64,000 bases of DNA from Brevundimonas sp. UBA7506 (GCF_002479495.1 NZ_DLNQ01000015.1:2000-65999); one strand, 5' to 3'. Counted from the stretch's first letter, positions 53,976 to 63,267 are shown. Numbers and translations are program-made. Notes: a model not told the origin generated them from the sequence alone.

Positions 53976-54097
53976 CCTCCCCACTCGTGGGGAGGGGGAC
54001 CGCGTAGCGGTGGAGAGGCCGGCGGCGCCAAGCTCGACCGAGCCCCTCCGTCTCGTCGGCTGCGCCGCCGATCCCACCTCCCCATTGCATGGGGAGG
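53976..54097. repeat. Paired CCTCCCCA hairpins (family B intergenic repeat)
   Basis: Two hairpins bracket the stretch: CCTCCCCA-CTCG-TGGGGAGG (53976-53995) and CCTCCCCA-TTGCA-TGGGGAGG (54077-54097). The same 8-base arms also allow the outer left and right copies to pair with each other. It lies between convergent genes, next to a family C element, and carries no gene. Confidence 0.75.
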
Positions 54098-54100
54098 AGA

Positions 54101-54140
54101 GCCCTCAAGCAGCGAGCGCCCGCGGCGCGAGCGATAGGGC
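54101..54140 (+). repeat. 40-bp hairpin element, family C copy 3
   Basis: GCCCTCAAGCAGCGA, then hairpin GCGC-CCGCG-GCGC, then GAGCGATAGGGC. It ends 9 bases before the stop codon of the ubiH-like gene (minus strand). Confidence 0.85.
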
Positions 54141-54149
54141 CTCTTCGCT

Positions 54150-55400
54150 TTAGAGGCTCTCGCCGCGCAGGAGGCGGGGCAGATCCCCTGTCGCGCCCCC
54201 GGCCTCGTGCATGAAGGCGCGGCGCAGGGGGGCGATGCGGTTGACCGCCGCCATGCCCAGGTCGCGGGCCAGCCGCACCGGCGCAATGTCGTTGGAGAAG
54301 AGCCGCACGAAACCGTCGAAGCCCGCCGCCAGGGCCGCATTGTCAAACCGACGCCAGCGGGCGTAGCGCTCCAGCACCAGCTCCGAGCCGATGTCCTCGC
54401 CGATGCGCACGGCGTCGGTCAGCACCTCGGCCAGGGCGGCGGCGTCCTTCAGCCCCATGTTCAGCCCCTGCCCCGCCACCGGGTGCACCCCGTGGGCGGC
54501 GTCGCCGAGGATGGCGATGCGCGGCGCGGTCAGCTTCTCTGCCAGTTGCAGCGACAGGGGATAGACGAAGCGCGGCCCGACCACCTCGACCCCGTCCAGG
54601 AACTCGCCGAAGCGGCGCATCAGGTGGGCGTGGAAGGCCTCGTCCGAGGCCGCCTTCAGGGCCTCGGCCCGGCGCGTGCTCTCGGTCCAGACCAGGCTGG
54701 CGCGCTGCTCCGTCAGAGGCAGGATGGCGAAGGGGCCGTCCGGCAGGAAATACTCATGGGCGACATTGCCATGATCGCGGCCCAGCCTGACCGTCGCCAC
54801 CACGCCGCTCTGGCCGTAGCCCCAGCCGAAGGTGTCGATGCCCGCCGCCTGACGCACGGTCGAGCCGCGCCCCTCGGCGCCGACGACCAGAGGCGCCTGA
54901 ATGGTTGCGCCGTTTTTCAAGGTCACCGTGGCCAGCCCCGGCCCGACCTCGACCCCGGCCACGCTGGCGGGCGCCCGGACCTCGATCCCGGCCGCGGTCA
55001 CCGCCTCGGCCAGAGCCGTACGGATGCGGCGGTTCTCCAGCATATAGCCCAGGGGCTCGCCGCCGTTGCGGTCGCCGATCTCATCGGCGTCAAAGCGGAT
55101 ATAGGCCGGCGACGGCGGACGGCTGGCGGCGCCCGGGCGCTTGCCGTCCGTCACCAGAATCCGATCCATGCGGCAGGCGTGGGGCCGCAGGCTTTCGCCC
55201 AGACCGAGCGCGTCCAGCATCCGGAAGGTCGAATAGGCGATGGCGGTCGAGCGCCCGTCGAAGGTCGGCGCCAGCTGGGCGTCGAACGGCTGGGGATCGA
55301 CCAGCACCGGCTTCAGTCCGCCCTGCGCCGCCGCCAGGGCGAACGTCGCCCCCGCCAGTCCCGCGCCCGCGATGATGATGTCGTAGTCCGTCTGAGCCAT
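54150..55400 (-). CDS. UbiH/UbiF/Coq6 family FAD-dependent ubiquinone hydroxylase
   Basis: The 416-residue flavoprotein monooxygenase adds a ring hydroxyl in ubiquinone synthesis. It has the FAD-binding [19 protein letters not shown], the middle motif [18 protein letters not shown] (DG-like motif with Glu), and [19 protein letters not shown] with the following [12 protein letters not shown]. The regiospecificity (C5, C6 or C1) cannot be fixed by eye. The ATG at 55400 begins the Rossmann strand; the frame upstream is antisense to ftsK. It is divergent from ftsK, with 144 bases between. Confidence 0.92.
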   Translation of the reverse strand: MAQTDYDIIIAGAGLAGATFALAAAQGGLKPVLVDPQPFDAQLAPTFDGRSTAIAYSTFRMLDALGLGESLRPHACRMDRILVTDGKRPGAASRPPSPAYIRFDADEIGDRNGGEPLGYMLENRRIRTALAEAVTAAGIEVRAPASVAGVEVGPGLATVTLKNGATIQAPLVVGAEGRGSTVRQAAGIDTFGWGYGQSGVVATVRLGRDHGNVAHEYFLPDGPFAILPLTEQRASLVWTESTRRAEALKAASDEAFHAHLMRRFGEFLDGVEVVGPRFVYPLSLQLAEKLTAPRIAILGDAAHGVHPVAGQGLNMGLKDAAALAEVLTDAVRIGEDIGSELVLERYARWRRFDNAALAAGFDGFVRLFSNDIAPVRLARDLGMAAVNRIAPLRRAFMHEAGGATGDLPRLLRGESL

Positions 55401-55544
55401 GCCGCCTGTGTCGCGCCGATGGCCGTCCGCGTCCAGAGGCGACGAGCGGGGCCAGACGTCGCGGCGACCGGATCGTCGCCTGGTAAACAGCCCCTTAACC
55501 CTGTCGCGCGACAAGGGAGGCCTAGTCTTCTGAGGTTCGCCTTC

Positions 55545-58043
55545 ATGTCCGTCGCCCTCGCGCTCGGCCAACGCGCCTGGTCCACCGCCCGCATCGTCTG
55601 GGCAGCGCCCTTCGCCGTGCGGTTCCGCGGCGTCCTGCAAGCCCTGCTGGCCAGCCTGCTGCTGGTGGCCATGATCTCGTGGAATCCGGCCGACCCCAGC
55701 CTCAACGCCGCCTCGACGCAGGGGCCGACCAACTGGCTGGGCGGAGCCGGGGCGACCTTCGCCGACCTGATGATGCAGTCCCTGGGGCTGGCCGCCTGGC
55801 CCGCCGTCCTCTTGCTGATCGCCTTTGGGCTCGCTGTCGCCATCGGCGACGCCCTGCAGCACCGGCTGCAGCCCACGGCCTTCAAGGTCTTCTGCGCCAT
55901 CGCCGGGGTCCTGCTGCTGTCCGCCGCCCTGTCGGCCCTGGCCGCGCCGGCCAAATGGCCGCTGGCCGCCGGCCTGGGCGGCCTGTGGGGCGACGGCGTG
56001 ACCGGCCTGTCGGCGCAAGGGCTGGCCGCCCTGCACATTCCCGGCGGACGCTGGATCGTCGGCGGCCTGTTCCTGATCCTGGGCCTCTGGGGCCTGGGCT
56101 ACGCCGTGGGCCTGCGCCTGCGCGACTTCACCGACACCGCCGGCTGGGCCGCCGAGAAGCACGCCGCCCATCGCGCCGACCGCCCCGCCAAGGTCAAGAC
56201 GCCTTCAAAAGCCGAGCTCAGGGGCGACGCCCGCATCGTGGCTGAAGCCGCCGCTCCGGCCCGCAAGCCGCGCCACCGCCTGCCTGAAGCCGAGCCCGAT
56301 TTCGAACCAGAAGCCATGCCCGCCGCCGGGCCCGCCGTCGACGACAACCCCTATGCGGCCGATCCCTACGCCGACGACGAGGCCGCCGCCTACGCCCCGC
56401 CGTGGGAAGACGCCGCCCCCGCCGCGCCGATCGCCCCGCCCTCGGCCCGCGCGCCGAAAACGGTCGAGCCCCGCGTGGCGGCGGTCAAGGCGCCCAAGCC
56501 GCGCGACACCGCCGACCAGCAAACCTTCGACTTTGAGCCCGGCGAGGGCTTCGACCTGCCCTCGCTCGGCATCCTCACCAAGCCCGGCCAGCGCGGCGGC
56601 GCCGTGGACGAGGAGTCGCTGAAGCAGAACGCCAAGATGCTGGAAGGCGTGCTGCAGGAGTTCGGCGTGCGCGGCGTGATCGACCAGATCCGCCCCGGCC
56701 CCGTCGTCACCCTCTATGAACTGGTGCCCGCCCCCGGCGTGAAGCACGGTCGCGTCGTGGCCCTGGCCGACGACATCGCCCGCTCCATGTCGGCCCGCGC
56801 CTGCCGCATCTCGGTCGTGCAGGGCCGCAACGCCATCGGCATCGAACTGCCCAACGCCAAGCGCGAGACCGTCTTCCTGCGCGACCTGCTGGCGTCCGGT
56901 GAATACGAAAAGAAGAGCCACCTCCTGCCGCTGGCGCTCGGCGAAACCATCGGCGGCGAGCCCTATGTGGCCGACCTGGCGCGCATGCCCCACCTGCTGA
57001 TCGCCGGCACCACCGGCTCGGGCAAGTCGGTCGGGGTCAACGCCATGATCCTGTCGATCCTGTATCGCCACACGCCCGCCGAGTGCCGCTTCATCATGAT
57101 CGACCCCAAGATGCTGGAGCTGTCGGTCTACGACGGCATTCCGCACCTGCTGGCGCCGGTCGTGACCGATCCCAAGAAGGCGGTCGTGGCCTTGAAGTGG
57201 ACCGTGCGCGAGATGGAGGACCGCTATCGCCGCATGTCCAAGCTCGGCGTCCGCAACGTCGCCAGCTACAACGAGCGCGCCCGCGAGGCCCAGGAAAAGG
57301 GCGAGCATTTCGAACGCACCGTCCAGACCGGCTTCGACGAGCAGGGCCGTCCCGTCTACGAGAGCGAGAAGATCCGCCCCGAGCCCATGCCCTATCTGGT
57401 CGTGGTCATGGACGAGATGGCCGACCTGATGCTGGTCGCGGGCAAGGACGTCGAAGGCGCCGTCCAGCGCCTGGCCCAGATGGCCCGCGCCGCCGGCATC
57501 CACCTGATCATGGCCACCCAGCGCCCGTCGGTGGACGTCATCACCGGCACCATCAAGGCCAACTTCCCGACCCGCATCTCCTTCCAGGTCACGTCGAAGA
57601 TCGACAGCCGCACCATCCTGGGCGAACAGGGCGGCGAGCAGCTGCTGGGTCAAGGCGACATGCTCTACATGGCCGGCGGCGGCCGCATCACCCGTCTGCA
57701 CGGCCCCTTCGTCGGCGACAACGAGGTCGAGGAGGTGTGCAAGCATCTGCGCCTCCAGGCCGAGCCCGACTATCTGGACCTGATCACCGACGAACCGGAC
57801 GGCGACGGCGATGGCGCCATGGGCGGCGACGGCGACGGCATGTCGGGCGACGACCTCTACGACCGCGCCGTGGCCGTGGTCACCCGCGACCGCAAGGCCT
57901 CGACCTCCTACATCCAGCGCCGCCTGCAGATCGGCTACAACCGCGCCGCCACCCTGATCGAGCGCATGGAGCAGGAAGGCGTCGTCAGCCCCGCCAACCA
58001 CGCCGGCAAGCGCGACATCCTGGCCGGGCCGCCGCCACTCTAG
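55545..58043 (+). CDS. ftsK: DNA translocase FtsK
   Basis: FtsK anchors at the division septum and pumps chromosome DNA toward dif sites. The 832-residue product has four N-terminal membrane helices (to about residue 190) and a Pro/Ala/Asp-rich linker to about residue 330. The motor follows with Walker [16 protein letters not shown] at about residue 487, Walker [15 protein letters not shown] and [13 protein letters not shown]. The C-terminal gamma domain is [20 protein letters not shown]. The ATG at 55545 follows GAGG. Upstream in-frame sequence to 54207 is antisense to the ubiH-like gene. Confidence 0.97.
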   Translation: MSVALALGQRAWSTARIVWAAPFAVRFRGVLQALLASLLLVAMISWNPADPSLNAASTQGPTNWLGGAGATFADLMMQSLGLAAWPAVLLLIAFGLAVAIGDALQHRLQPTAFKVFCAIAGVLLLSAALSALAAPAKWPLAAGLGGLWGDGVTGLSAQGLAALHIPGGRWIVGGLFLILGLWGLGYAVGLRLRDFTDTAGWAAEKHAAHRADRPAKVKTPSKAELRGDARIVAEAAAPARKPRHRLPEAEPDFEPEAMPAAGPAVDDNPYAADPYADDEAAAYAPPWEDAAPAAPIAPPSARAPKTVEPRVAAVKAPKPRDTADQQTFDFEPGEGFDLPSLGILTKPGQRGGAVDEESLKQNAKMLEGVLQEFGVRGVIDQIRPGPVVTLYELVPAPGVKHGRVVALADDIARSMSARACRISVVQGRNAIGIELPNAKRETVFLRDLLASGEYEKKSHLLPLALGETIGGEPYVADLARMPHLLIAGTTGSGKSVGVNAMILSILYRHTPAECRFIMIDPKMLELSVYDGIPHLLAPVVTDPKKAVVALKWTVREMEDRYRRMSKLGVRNVASYNERAREAQEKGEHFERTVQTGFDEQGRPVYESEKIRPEPMPYLVVVMDEMADLMLVAGKDVEGAVQRLAQMARAAGIHLIMATQRPSVDVITGTIKANFPTRISFQVTSKIDSRTILGEQGGEQLLGQGDMLYMAGGGRITRLHGPFVGDNEVEEVCKHLRLQAEPDYLDLITDEPDGDGDGAMGGDGDGMSGDDLYDRAVAVVTRDRKASTSYIQRRLQIGYNRAATLIERMEQEGVVSPANHAGKRDILAGPPPL

Positions 58044-58198
58044 ACATATAGCAATGTTTGCTCATGATGCGCTGAAAGGCGTGGGAGCTAAATTATTTTG
58101 ACTCGAGATGCTGTTGACTCTGGACAAAAATGGAGTCCTGCGCTAGATTCGTCCAATCTTCCCGGGAGGCAAGTCTTCTCGGCTAAGGGGTCGTTGCT

Positions 58199-58852
58199 GT
58201 GAAAGGCACGGCCCCTTTCTCGTTGCAGCCACCTTACCGTGTGGGCTGGTATATCGACGGCTTCAATCTCTATCACGCCCTCGCCGCACTCGATGAGCCA
58301 AGCGTTAAATGGTTGGATCTCTGGTCGCTCGCGCGCTCATATCTGCGCGACGATCAGGTAATTGAGCGGGTCTTTTATTCCACTGCTGTGAACACTTGGG
58401 ATCCCGGAAAACGATCTCGTCACATGGAGTATATCAAGGCTCTCCAGCATCAAGGCGTCGACGTCCGAGAAGCACGCTTCGATAAAACAAGGAAGTTCTG
58501 CCGAAAGAACGAGGTCTATTGCGTCTTCCGTGAGGAAAAACAGTCAGACGTAAACTTGGCGGTGAATGCGCTTTGCGATCTTTACGAGAAGAAAGTGGAT
58601 ACAGCGTTTTTCCTGACAGCCGATAGCGATCAGGTACCCACCTTTAGGGCGATCATCGAGAAGTTCCCCGATGCGCGATTAAACCTTCTCGCCCCTCCCG
58701 GCCGTTTGGAACAAGCGCGGGAATTGGCCGCTCTCGCGCATAACAAATTCGAGCTCACAGCAGGGCGGATCAAACAGCACTTACTTCCAGAGGTTATCTC
58801 AGACGATGGCGGCGTAGTAGCCAGACGCCCAATCGAATATGCCGCCGACTAA
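58199..58852 (+). CDS. NYN-domain protein (PIN-like nuclease), possibly acquired
   Basis: The 217-residue protein belongs to the NYN/LabA-DUF88 group of PIN-like nucleases. It has the Asp-bearing YIDGFNLYHALA, QSDVNLAVNALCDLYEKKVD, and FFLTADSDQVPTFRAIIEKF, which together supply the usual acidic metal site. These proteins are thought to cut RNA. It starts at a GTG with AAGGGG about 9 bases upstream. Base composition and codon use are visibly richer in A/T than in the neighbours, including the 155 bases before it. It sits between ftsK and lolA, genes usually close together, suggesting insertion. Confidence 0.87.
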   Translation: MKGTAPFSLQPPYRVGWYIDGFNLYHALAALDEPSVKWLDLWSLARSYLRDDQVIERVFYSTAVNTWDPGKRSRHMEYIKALQHQGVDVREARFDKTRKFCRKNEVYCVFREEKQSDVNLAVNALCDLYEKKVDTAFFLTADSDQVPTFRAIIEKFPDARLNLLAPPGRLEQARELAALAHNKFELTAGRIKQHLLPEVISDDGGVVARRPIEYAAD

Positions 58853-58986
58853 CGGCTTCACCCGATGTGCGATGAACGACGCTTCATCGGGCCGCCGAAA
58901 TATGGTCAGGCTGGCGTCATGGGGTCGCCGTCTGCCTGCGGCTTGATGACCATCCGATCACCATCCCGAACGGGAGAAGACAAGAC

Positions 58987-59622
58987 ATGACCCTTTCACG
59001 CCGCGCCTTCGGCTTCAGCGCCGCCGCATTGGCGATCATCGCCGCCGCGCCCGCCTCGGCCCAGTCCAACCTGTCCGCCGAGGATCAGGCCACCCTGCGC
59101 CAGGCCCAGGCCTATCTGACCGCCCTGACGGCGGCCCAGGGCAACTTCGTCGAGACCGGCCCCGGCGGCCAGCAGCGTTCCGGCAAGTTCTGGCTGCAAC
59201 GTCCCGGCAAGATGCGTTTCGAATACAGCGAGCCGGCGGGCCTGCTGGTCGTGGCCGACGGCAACAACGTCAAGCGCTACGACCCGCGCCTCAACGTCTT
59301 CCGCCAGGTGCCGCTGCGGGCCACGCCGCTGTCGACCTTCCTGGCGCGCGAAGTCCGGCTGGATCAGGGTGTGCGCGTCGATCGCGTCACCCGCATGGCG
59401 TCGGGCGCCTTCGCCATCACCGCCCGCGACGCGTCCAAGCCCAACGAGGGCTCGGTCATCCTGGCCTTCGCCGGGTCGCCCCTGCGCCTGCAGGAATGGA
59501 CCATCACCGACGCGCAAGGGTCGCGCACCCGCATCCAGCTGACCTCGCTGCAGCCCGCCTCGGGCCTGGCCGCCAGCCTGTTCCAGCTGCGCGATCCCAC
59601 GCGTCGTCCCAGCCGCAACTAG
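58987..59622 (+). CDS. lolA: Outer-membrane lipoprotein carrier LolA
   Basis: LolA ferries lipoproteins across the periplasm to the outer membrane. The 211-residue product has an exported N-terminus (MTLSRRAFGFSAAALAIIAA, cleavage after ASA-Q) with a Tat-like SRRAFGF. The LolA core follows: NFVETGPGGQQRSGKFWLQR, PGKMRFEYSEPAGLLVVADG and QEWTITDAQGSRTRIQLTSL. The gap before it (58853-58986) holds a CCCGATG/CATCGGG hairpin. A candidate small RNA lies downstream. Confidence 0.93.
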   Translation: MTLSRRAFGFSAAALAIIAAAPASAQSNLSAEDQATLRQAQAYLTALTAAQGNFVETGPGGQQRSGKFWLQRPGKMRFEYSEPAGLLVVADGNNVKRYDPRLNVFRQVPLRATPLSTFLAREVRLDQGVRVDRVTRMASGAFAITARDASKPNEGSVILAFAGSPLRLQEWTITDAQGSRTRIQLTSLQPASGLAASLFQLRDPTRRPSRN

Positions 59623-59680
59623 GATCCGCAACCAGGGCGGGCGTCACACGTCTGGCACAGCCTTGACGCTTTTTCTTGAT

Positions 59681-59709
59681 TTGACTTTTTTCGCTCGTGT
59701 GACATTCTA
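59681..59709 (+). promoter_or_regulatory. Promoter candidate for the small RNA
   Basis: TTGACT at 59681-59686 is followed after 16-17 bases by CATTCT/ATTCTA near 59703-59709 in a T-rich tract. The predicted start (about 59714-59716) coincides with the first hairpin of the RNA. The -10 match is weak. Confidence 0.45.
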
Positions 59710-59712
59710 ACC

Positions 59713-59813
59713 ACAGAACGGCGGCGGCCGTTCTGTCCGCCATGGAATCATCCCCTCCCGGCGGCGAGAGAGACGAACTGAACAGCGCCCGGACCCGTTC
59801 CGGGCGCTTTTTT
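59713..59813 (+). ncRNA. Candidate trans-acting small RNA with C-rich loop
   Basis: The 101 bases between lolA and xthA form three parts. A 5' hairpin pairs ACAGAACGGC with GGCCGTTCTGT. A second hairpin pairs CCGCC (59737-59741) with GGCGG (59760-59764), exposing an 18-base loop containing CCCCTCCC. A Rho-independent terminator closes the unit. A C-rich loop complementary to Shine-Dalgarno sequences is typical of alphaproteobacterial regulatory RNAs, including Caulobacter GsrN. Identity with any named RNA is not claimed. No convincing reading frame fits: the ATG at 59742 opens a frame that runs through the terminator into xthA. Confidence 0.6.
59784..59813 (+). terminator. Intrinsic terminator ending the small RNA candidate
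   Basis: AGCGCCCGG pairs perfectly with CCGGGCGCT across an ACCCGTT loop and ends in six Ts. It lies 171 bases after lolA and 41 bases before xthA, so it is well placed to end a separate short transcript. Confidence 0.9.
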
Positions 59814-59853
59814 CATGGCCCATCCGCGCTTTTGGCCGTGCTAAGGCCGGGCC

Positions 59854-60657
59854 ATGACCCTTCGCATCGTCACCTGGAACATCAACTCGGTCCGCCTGCG
59901 CGTCGACCAGATCGCCCGCTTCGTCGCCGAATACGCGCCTGACGTCCTGTGCCTGCAGGAGATCAAATGCACCGAGGACCAGTTTCCTCGGGAAGCCTTT
60001 GAGCAGATGGGCCTGCCCTATCTGAAGATCCGCGGCCAGAAGGGCTGGCACGGCGTGGCCATCGCCAGCAAGCTGCCCATCCTCGACGGCGAAGGCCCTG
60101 CGCTCGACGTTTGTCGCGAAGGTCACGGCCGCTGCGTCTCGGGCCTGATCGGCGGCGTCGAGGTGCAGAACTTCTACATCCCGGCCGGCGGCGACATTCC
60201 CGACCGCCAGCTGAACCCGAAGTTCGATCACAAGATGGACTTCTATGAGCGGCTTACCGCCGAGATGAAGACCCGCGACCGGCAGCGGCCCCTGGTCTTG
60301 GCCGGCGACTTCAACATCGCCCCGGGCGACAACGACGTCTTCAACCACAAGTTCATGCTCAAGGTGGTCAGTCACACGCCGGGCGAGATCGAGACCCTGC
60401 GGCGACTTCAGGACGTCGGCGGCTTTGCGGATGTCGTGCGCGACCAGATCCCGGACCCGGTCAAGCTGGCCAGCTGGTGGAGCTATCGCGCCAAGGACTT
60501 CCGGGTGTCGAACCGGGGCCTGCGGCTGGACCATCTGTGGACCTCGCCGGGCCTGACGCCCGCCGTGGTCAAGGGCAGCGCCCGCATTCTGGACACGGTG
60601 CGCGAATGGGAACGGCCCAGCGACCACGCTCCGGTCGTCATGGATCTGGACGTCTGA
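59854..60657 (+). CDS. xthA: Exodeoxyribonuclease III XthA
   Basis: XthA is the main AP endonuclease and 3'-5' exonuclease of base-excision repair. The 267-residue product has TWNINSVRLRVDQIA, CLQEIKCTEDQFP (catalytic Glu), FYIPAGGDIPDRQLNPKFDH, VLAGDFNIAPGDNDVFNH, RGLRLDHLWTSPGL and WERPSDHAPVVMDL with the catalytic His. It starts just after the small RNA terminator, so it needs its own promoter. Confidence 0.96.
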   Translation: MTLRIVTWNINSVRLRVDQIARFVAEYAPDVLCLQEIKCTEDQFPREAFEQMGLPYLKIRGQKGWHGVAIASKLPILDGEGPALDVCREGHGRCVSGLIGGVEVQNFYIPAGGDIPDRQLNPKFDHKMDFYERLTAEMKTRDRQRPLVLAGDFNIAPGDNDVFNHKFMLKVVSHTPGEIETLRRLQDVGGFADVVRDQIPDPVKLASWWSYRAKDFRVSNRGLRLDHLWTSPGLTPAVVKGSARILDTVREWERPSDHAPVVMDLDV

Positions 60658-60674
60658 CGCCCCAACACAGGCCC

Positions 60675-62108
60675 TTAGAACGGGAAAAAGATGGGGATGG
60701 CGACCATGGCCGCCGCCCAGGTGATCAGGTTCAGGGGCAGACCGACCCGCACGAAGTCCAGGTAGCTGTAGGCGCCCATCTGATAGACGAGAACGTTGGT
60801 CTGATAGCCGAAGGGGGTGGCGAAAGCGGCCGAGGCGGCCATCATCACCGCCACCAGGAAGGGGCGCGGATCGACCCCCAGGCTCTCGGCCAGGGCCACC
60901 GCGATCGGGGTCACCAGCACCGCCACCGTGGCGTTGGACAGAAGCTCGGTCGCGAACAGCGTCACGCCGTAGAGGACGATCAGGGCGCCCAGCGGCCCGA
61001 ACGGACGGATCACCTCGATCAGCAGGCCCGCGCCCTGGGCGGCCAGACCCGTCACCTCGATGGCGGTGCCGACCACCACCATGCCGGCGATCAGCAGCAG
61101 GATGTCGGGCTTCAGCCCCGAATAGGCTTCGTCCGGCGTCAGCACGCCCAGCAGGATCAGGGCCACCGCCCCGGCGAAGGCGGCCGCCGCAATGGGCGCC
61201 AGGCCCAGCCCCGCCGCCGCCACCACCAGGACAAAGACCGTCAGGGCGATCAGCGCCCGCTTCCATTGCAGTGGACGGTCGGCCGAGGCGTACATCTCGA
61301 CGTCGCCCAGGTGGGCGTCGCCGGTGCCGTCGCGCTGGTTGCGGCTTTCCCCCCAATGCATCAAGGACGGCCAGGCGAAGGGCAGGCGCCAGCGACCGAG
61401 ACGCAGCCGACGTCCGCCCGCCTGAGCCTCGGCCAAGGCCAAGGCCTCGGCCTGCTGACGCTCACGTTCAGCCTCGGCCTCTTCCTCAGCCGTGGCCGAG
61501 CGGCCCAGTTGTCGGGCGCCAAAGAAGTAGAGCCACAACCCGCCGACAAGGGCGATGACCAGGCCCACGGGCGTGATCTCGAACAGACTGAAGACCGGCT
61601 GGCCCGCATTGCGCGCCATGTCGTTGACCAGCAGGTTGGTCGAGGTGCCGATCAGGGTCAGCAGGCCGCCCATGACCGTCACATGGCTGAGCGGCATCAG
61701 GAAACGCTTGGGCGACAGCTTCAGCGACCTGGCCATGTCGCGCACCACGGGCGCGGCCAGAACCACCACCGGCGTATTGTTCAGAAAGCCGCCGACCGAG
61801 CCGCACAGGCCGATCACCGCCCAGATGCCGACCGCGCCGAAACGTCGACACAGGGCTGTGGCCTTGCGGATCATCAGGCCCAGCAGGCCCGAAAGCTCGA
61901 TGGCGTAGGCGATGACGAACAGCCCGGCCAGGGCGATGACCGCGGGGCTGGCGAAGGCGCTCTGGACCTCGACCGGGCGCACCACGCCGAGCAGCAGCAG
62001 CGCCGCCGCCCCGCTGAGCGCCACCACGTCGGACCGCATCCGGCCGTGGATCATCACCCCGACCACGGCGACCAGGACGATGAGTGCGATGATCTGATCC
62101 AGCGTCAC
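60675..62108 (-). CDS. SLC13/ArsB-NhaD superfamily permease
   Basis: The 477-residue transporter has about 11 membrane helices in two repeated halves: GFLNNTPVVVLAAPVVRDMA and TLIGTSTNLLVNDMA in the first, LLSNATVAVLVTPIAVALAE and TPFGYQTNVLVYQMGAY in the second. Family relatives with TrkA-C regulatory domains in the middle are nearer 600 residues. Here the central loop is only a charged Glu/Arg/Ala helix (TAEEEAEAERERQQAEALAL). Substrates may be dicarboxylates, sulfate or sodium-coupled anions. Confidence 0.88.
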   Translation of the reverse strand: MTLDQIIALIVLVAVVGVMIHGRMRSDVVALSGAAALLLLGVVRPVEVQSAFASPAVIALAGLFVIAYAIELSGLLGLMIRKATALCRRFGAVGIWAVIGLCGSVGGFLNNTPVVVLAAPVVRDMARSLKLSPKRFLMPLSHVTVMGGLLTLIGTSTNLLVNDMARNAGQPVFSLFEITPVGLVIALVGGLWLYFFGARQLGRSATAEEEAEAERERQQAEALALAEAQAGGRRLRLGRWRLPFAWPSLMHWGESRNQRDGTGDAHLGDVEMYASADRPLQWKRALIALTVFVLVVAAAGLGLAPIAAAAFAGAVALILLGVLTPDEAYSGLKPDILLLIAGMVVVGTAIEVTGLAAQGAGLLIEVIRPFGPLGALIVLYGVTLFATELLSNATVAVLVTPIAVALAESLGVDPRPFLVAVMMAASAAFATPFGYQTNVLVYQMGAYSYLDFVRVGLPLNLITWAAAMVAIPIFFPF

Positions 62109-62203
62109 GCGCGCGCGGACCCTCCCCGGCCCTCGCCCCCGCTGCGGATGCCGGTCGTTCGGCTGGGGGCGCCCTTCAGCGTTTCTCGTGTTAGGCTGGT
62201 TCC

Positions 62204-63121
62204 ATGCCGATCACAACGACCCGTCTCATCGCGCCCGTCGCTGTCCTCGCCGCCCTGCCGCTGCTGGTCTGGTGTCAGCGCCCGCCCGAGCCCGAGCCAG
62301 CAGCGGCGGCCGCCGCCCCTTCACCCGCGCCGACGGTCGTGATCGACTCCACCTTGAACCGCGCCGCCCTTCTGGCCGCCCTGACGGAGGCCGGTTCGGC
62401 CCTGGCCGAGGGCCGTGACCGCGACGCCGCCCTGAGCGGCCGCACCGTGTCGGTTCGCCTGCCCTTCGGGTGCGGCGGGATGATCCGCGACGCCGACTCT
62501 GCGGTGTCCGGCCTGCCCCGCCTGATCCGCAACCCCGACGGCGGCCTGACCCTGACGGTCACGCCCGAAGACCTGAAGGCCAGGGTTCTGGCCAGCGGCG
62601 CCGGGCCCGCGCTGGAAGCGGGTCTGGATCAATGGGAGGCTGTCGAAGGCTTCTGGATCGCACGGCCATGGAGCGGGCTGGACGCCTGCCCCGCGACAGC
62701 GACTGTGACGCCTGTCGTTGCGCCCGCAATGCAGCCCGACGCGGCCAAGGTCGAAGCCGAGGCGTCAAAATCCGCCAAGCCCGGCGAGACGCCGCCGTCG
62801 CCTGTGGTGGTCCCGCCGGAACGCACGGCGGGGCTGGCGGCCGTGATCGAAGCCGACGGCTCACGCCTGGGCCGACGCCAGGGTCAGGCCTACGCCCATG
62901 TCATTCGGGGAGAAAAGGGCGCAGCAGCCACGCCGGCGCCGGGCGGGTATGCGCTGCGACTGGAGGGACGGCTGACGACCTTCGCCGACGGCAAGGCCGT
63001 GAAGTGCGCCCAGAAGGACGCCGAGAGCCGGCCGGTCTGCGTCGCCGCGCTGCGGCTGGACCGGCTGGCCTTCGAGGACGGAGCCACGGGCGCCCTTCTC
63101 AGCGAATGGCGCCCGCGTTGA
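62204..63121 (+). CDS. Exported hypothetical protein
   Basis: The 305-residue product begins with a signal-like segment (LIAPVAVLAALPLLVWC) and a Pro/Ala-rich linker. The Cys after VW is not a proper lipobox. The mature protein has two globular parts (SVRLPFGCGGMIRDADSAVS and YALRLEGRLTTFADGKAVKC) joined by a Pro/Lys linker, with cysteines that could form disulfides. No family is recognised. The gap upstream of the ATG is 95 bases, divergent from the permease. Confidence 0.75.
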   Translation: MPITTTRLIAPVAVLAALPLLVWCQRPPEPEPAAAAAAPSPAPTVVIDSTLNRAALLAALTEAGSALAEGRDRDAALSGRTVSVRLPFGCGGMIRDADSAVSGLPRLIRNPDGGLTLTVTPEDLKARVLASGAGPALEAGLDQWEAVEGFWIARPWSGLDACPATATVTPVVAPAMQPDAAKVEAEASKSAKPGETPPSPVVVPPERTAGLAAVIEADGSRLGRRQGQAYAHVIRGEKGAAATPAPGGYALRLEGRLTTFADGKAVKCAQKDAESRPVCVAALRLDRLAFEDGATGALLSEWRPR

Positions 63122-63144
63122 GCTGAACTCAGCCCGGCTCGGTT

Positions 63145-63267
63145 TTAGGCGGCGCCGAGCAGCTTGGCGCCGGCCAGGACGCCCAGCAGGATCAGGGTGA
63201 CGCTGCCGGTGAAGACGACGACGGCTTCAAACGACAGGCCGTGGGCGCGGGGATGCACGAGTTTCAT
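63145..63267 (-). CDS. Small single-span membrane protein (40 residues)
   Basis: The product reads MKLVHPRAHGLSFEAVVVFT, then GSVTLILLGVLAGAKLLGAA: a basic/His N-terminus and one hydrophobic helix ending at the stop. AAGGA lies about 9 bases before the ATG. It lies downstream of the LysR gene on the same strand, 100 bases apart. No family is recognised; coding character is good for its size. Confidence 0.6.
   Translation of the reverse strand: MKLVHPRAHGLSFEAVVVFTGSVTLILLGVLAGAKLLGAA

Noticed and set aside
56205..58001. 598-codon minus-strand frame across ftsK
   Set aside because: It is antisense to well-conserved FtsK motifs and has no signal or domain.
58098..58149. Sigma-70 promoter for the NYN gene from repeated TTGACT and TAGATT
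   Set aside because: Spacers do not fit (24 bases for the nearest pair). The A/T-rich region may hold a promoter, but I cannot place it.
59713..59813. Identity of the small RNA with Caulobacter GsrN
   Set aside because: The C-rich loop is similar, but the GGAAC-N16/17-CGTT promoter expected for GsrN is absent, and sequence identity cannot be checked here.
59742..59942. 66-codon frame starting inside the small RNA candidate
   Set aside because: It runs through a strong terminator and into xthA, with no ribosome site.
60477..62342. 621-codon plus-strand frame across the permease gene
   Set aside because: The highly charged His/Gln/Arg sequence is the complement of a hydrophobic transporter, so it is a shadow.
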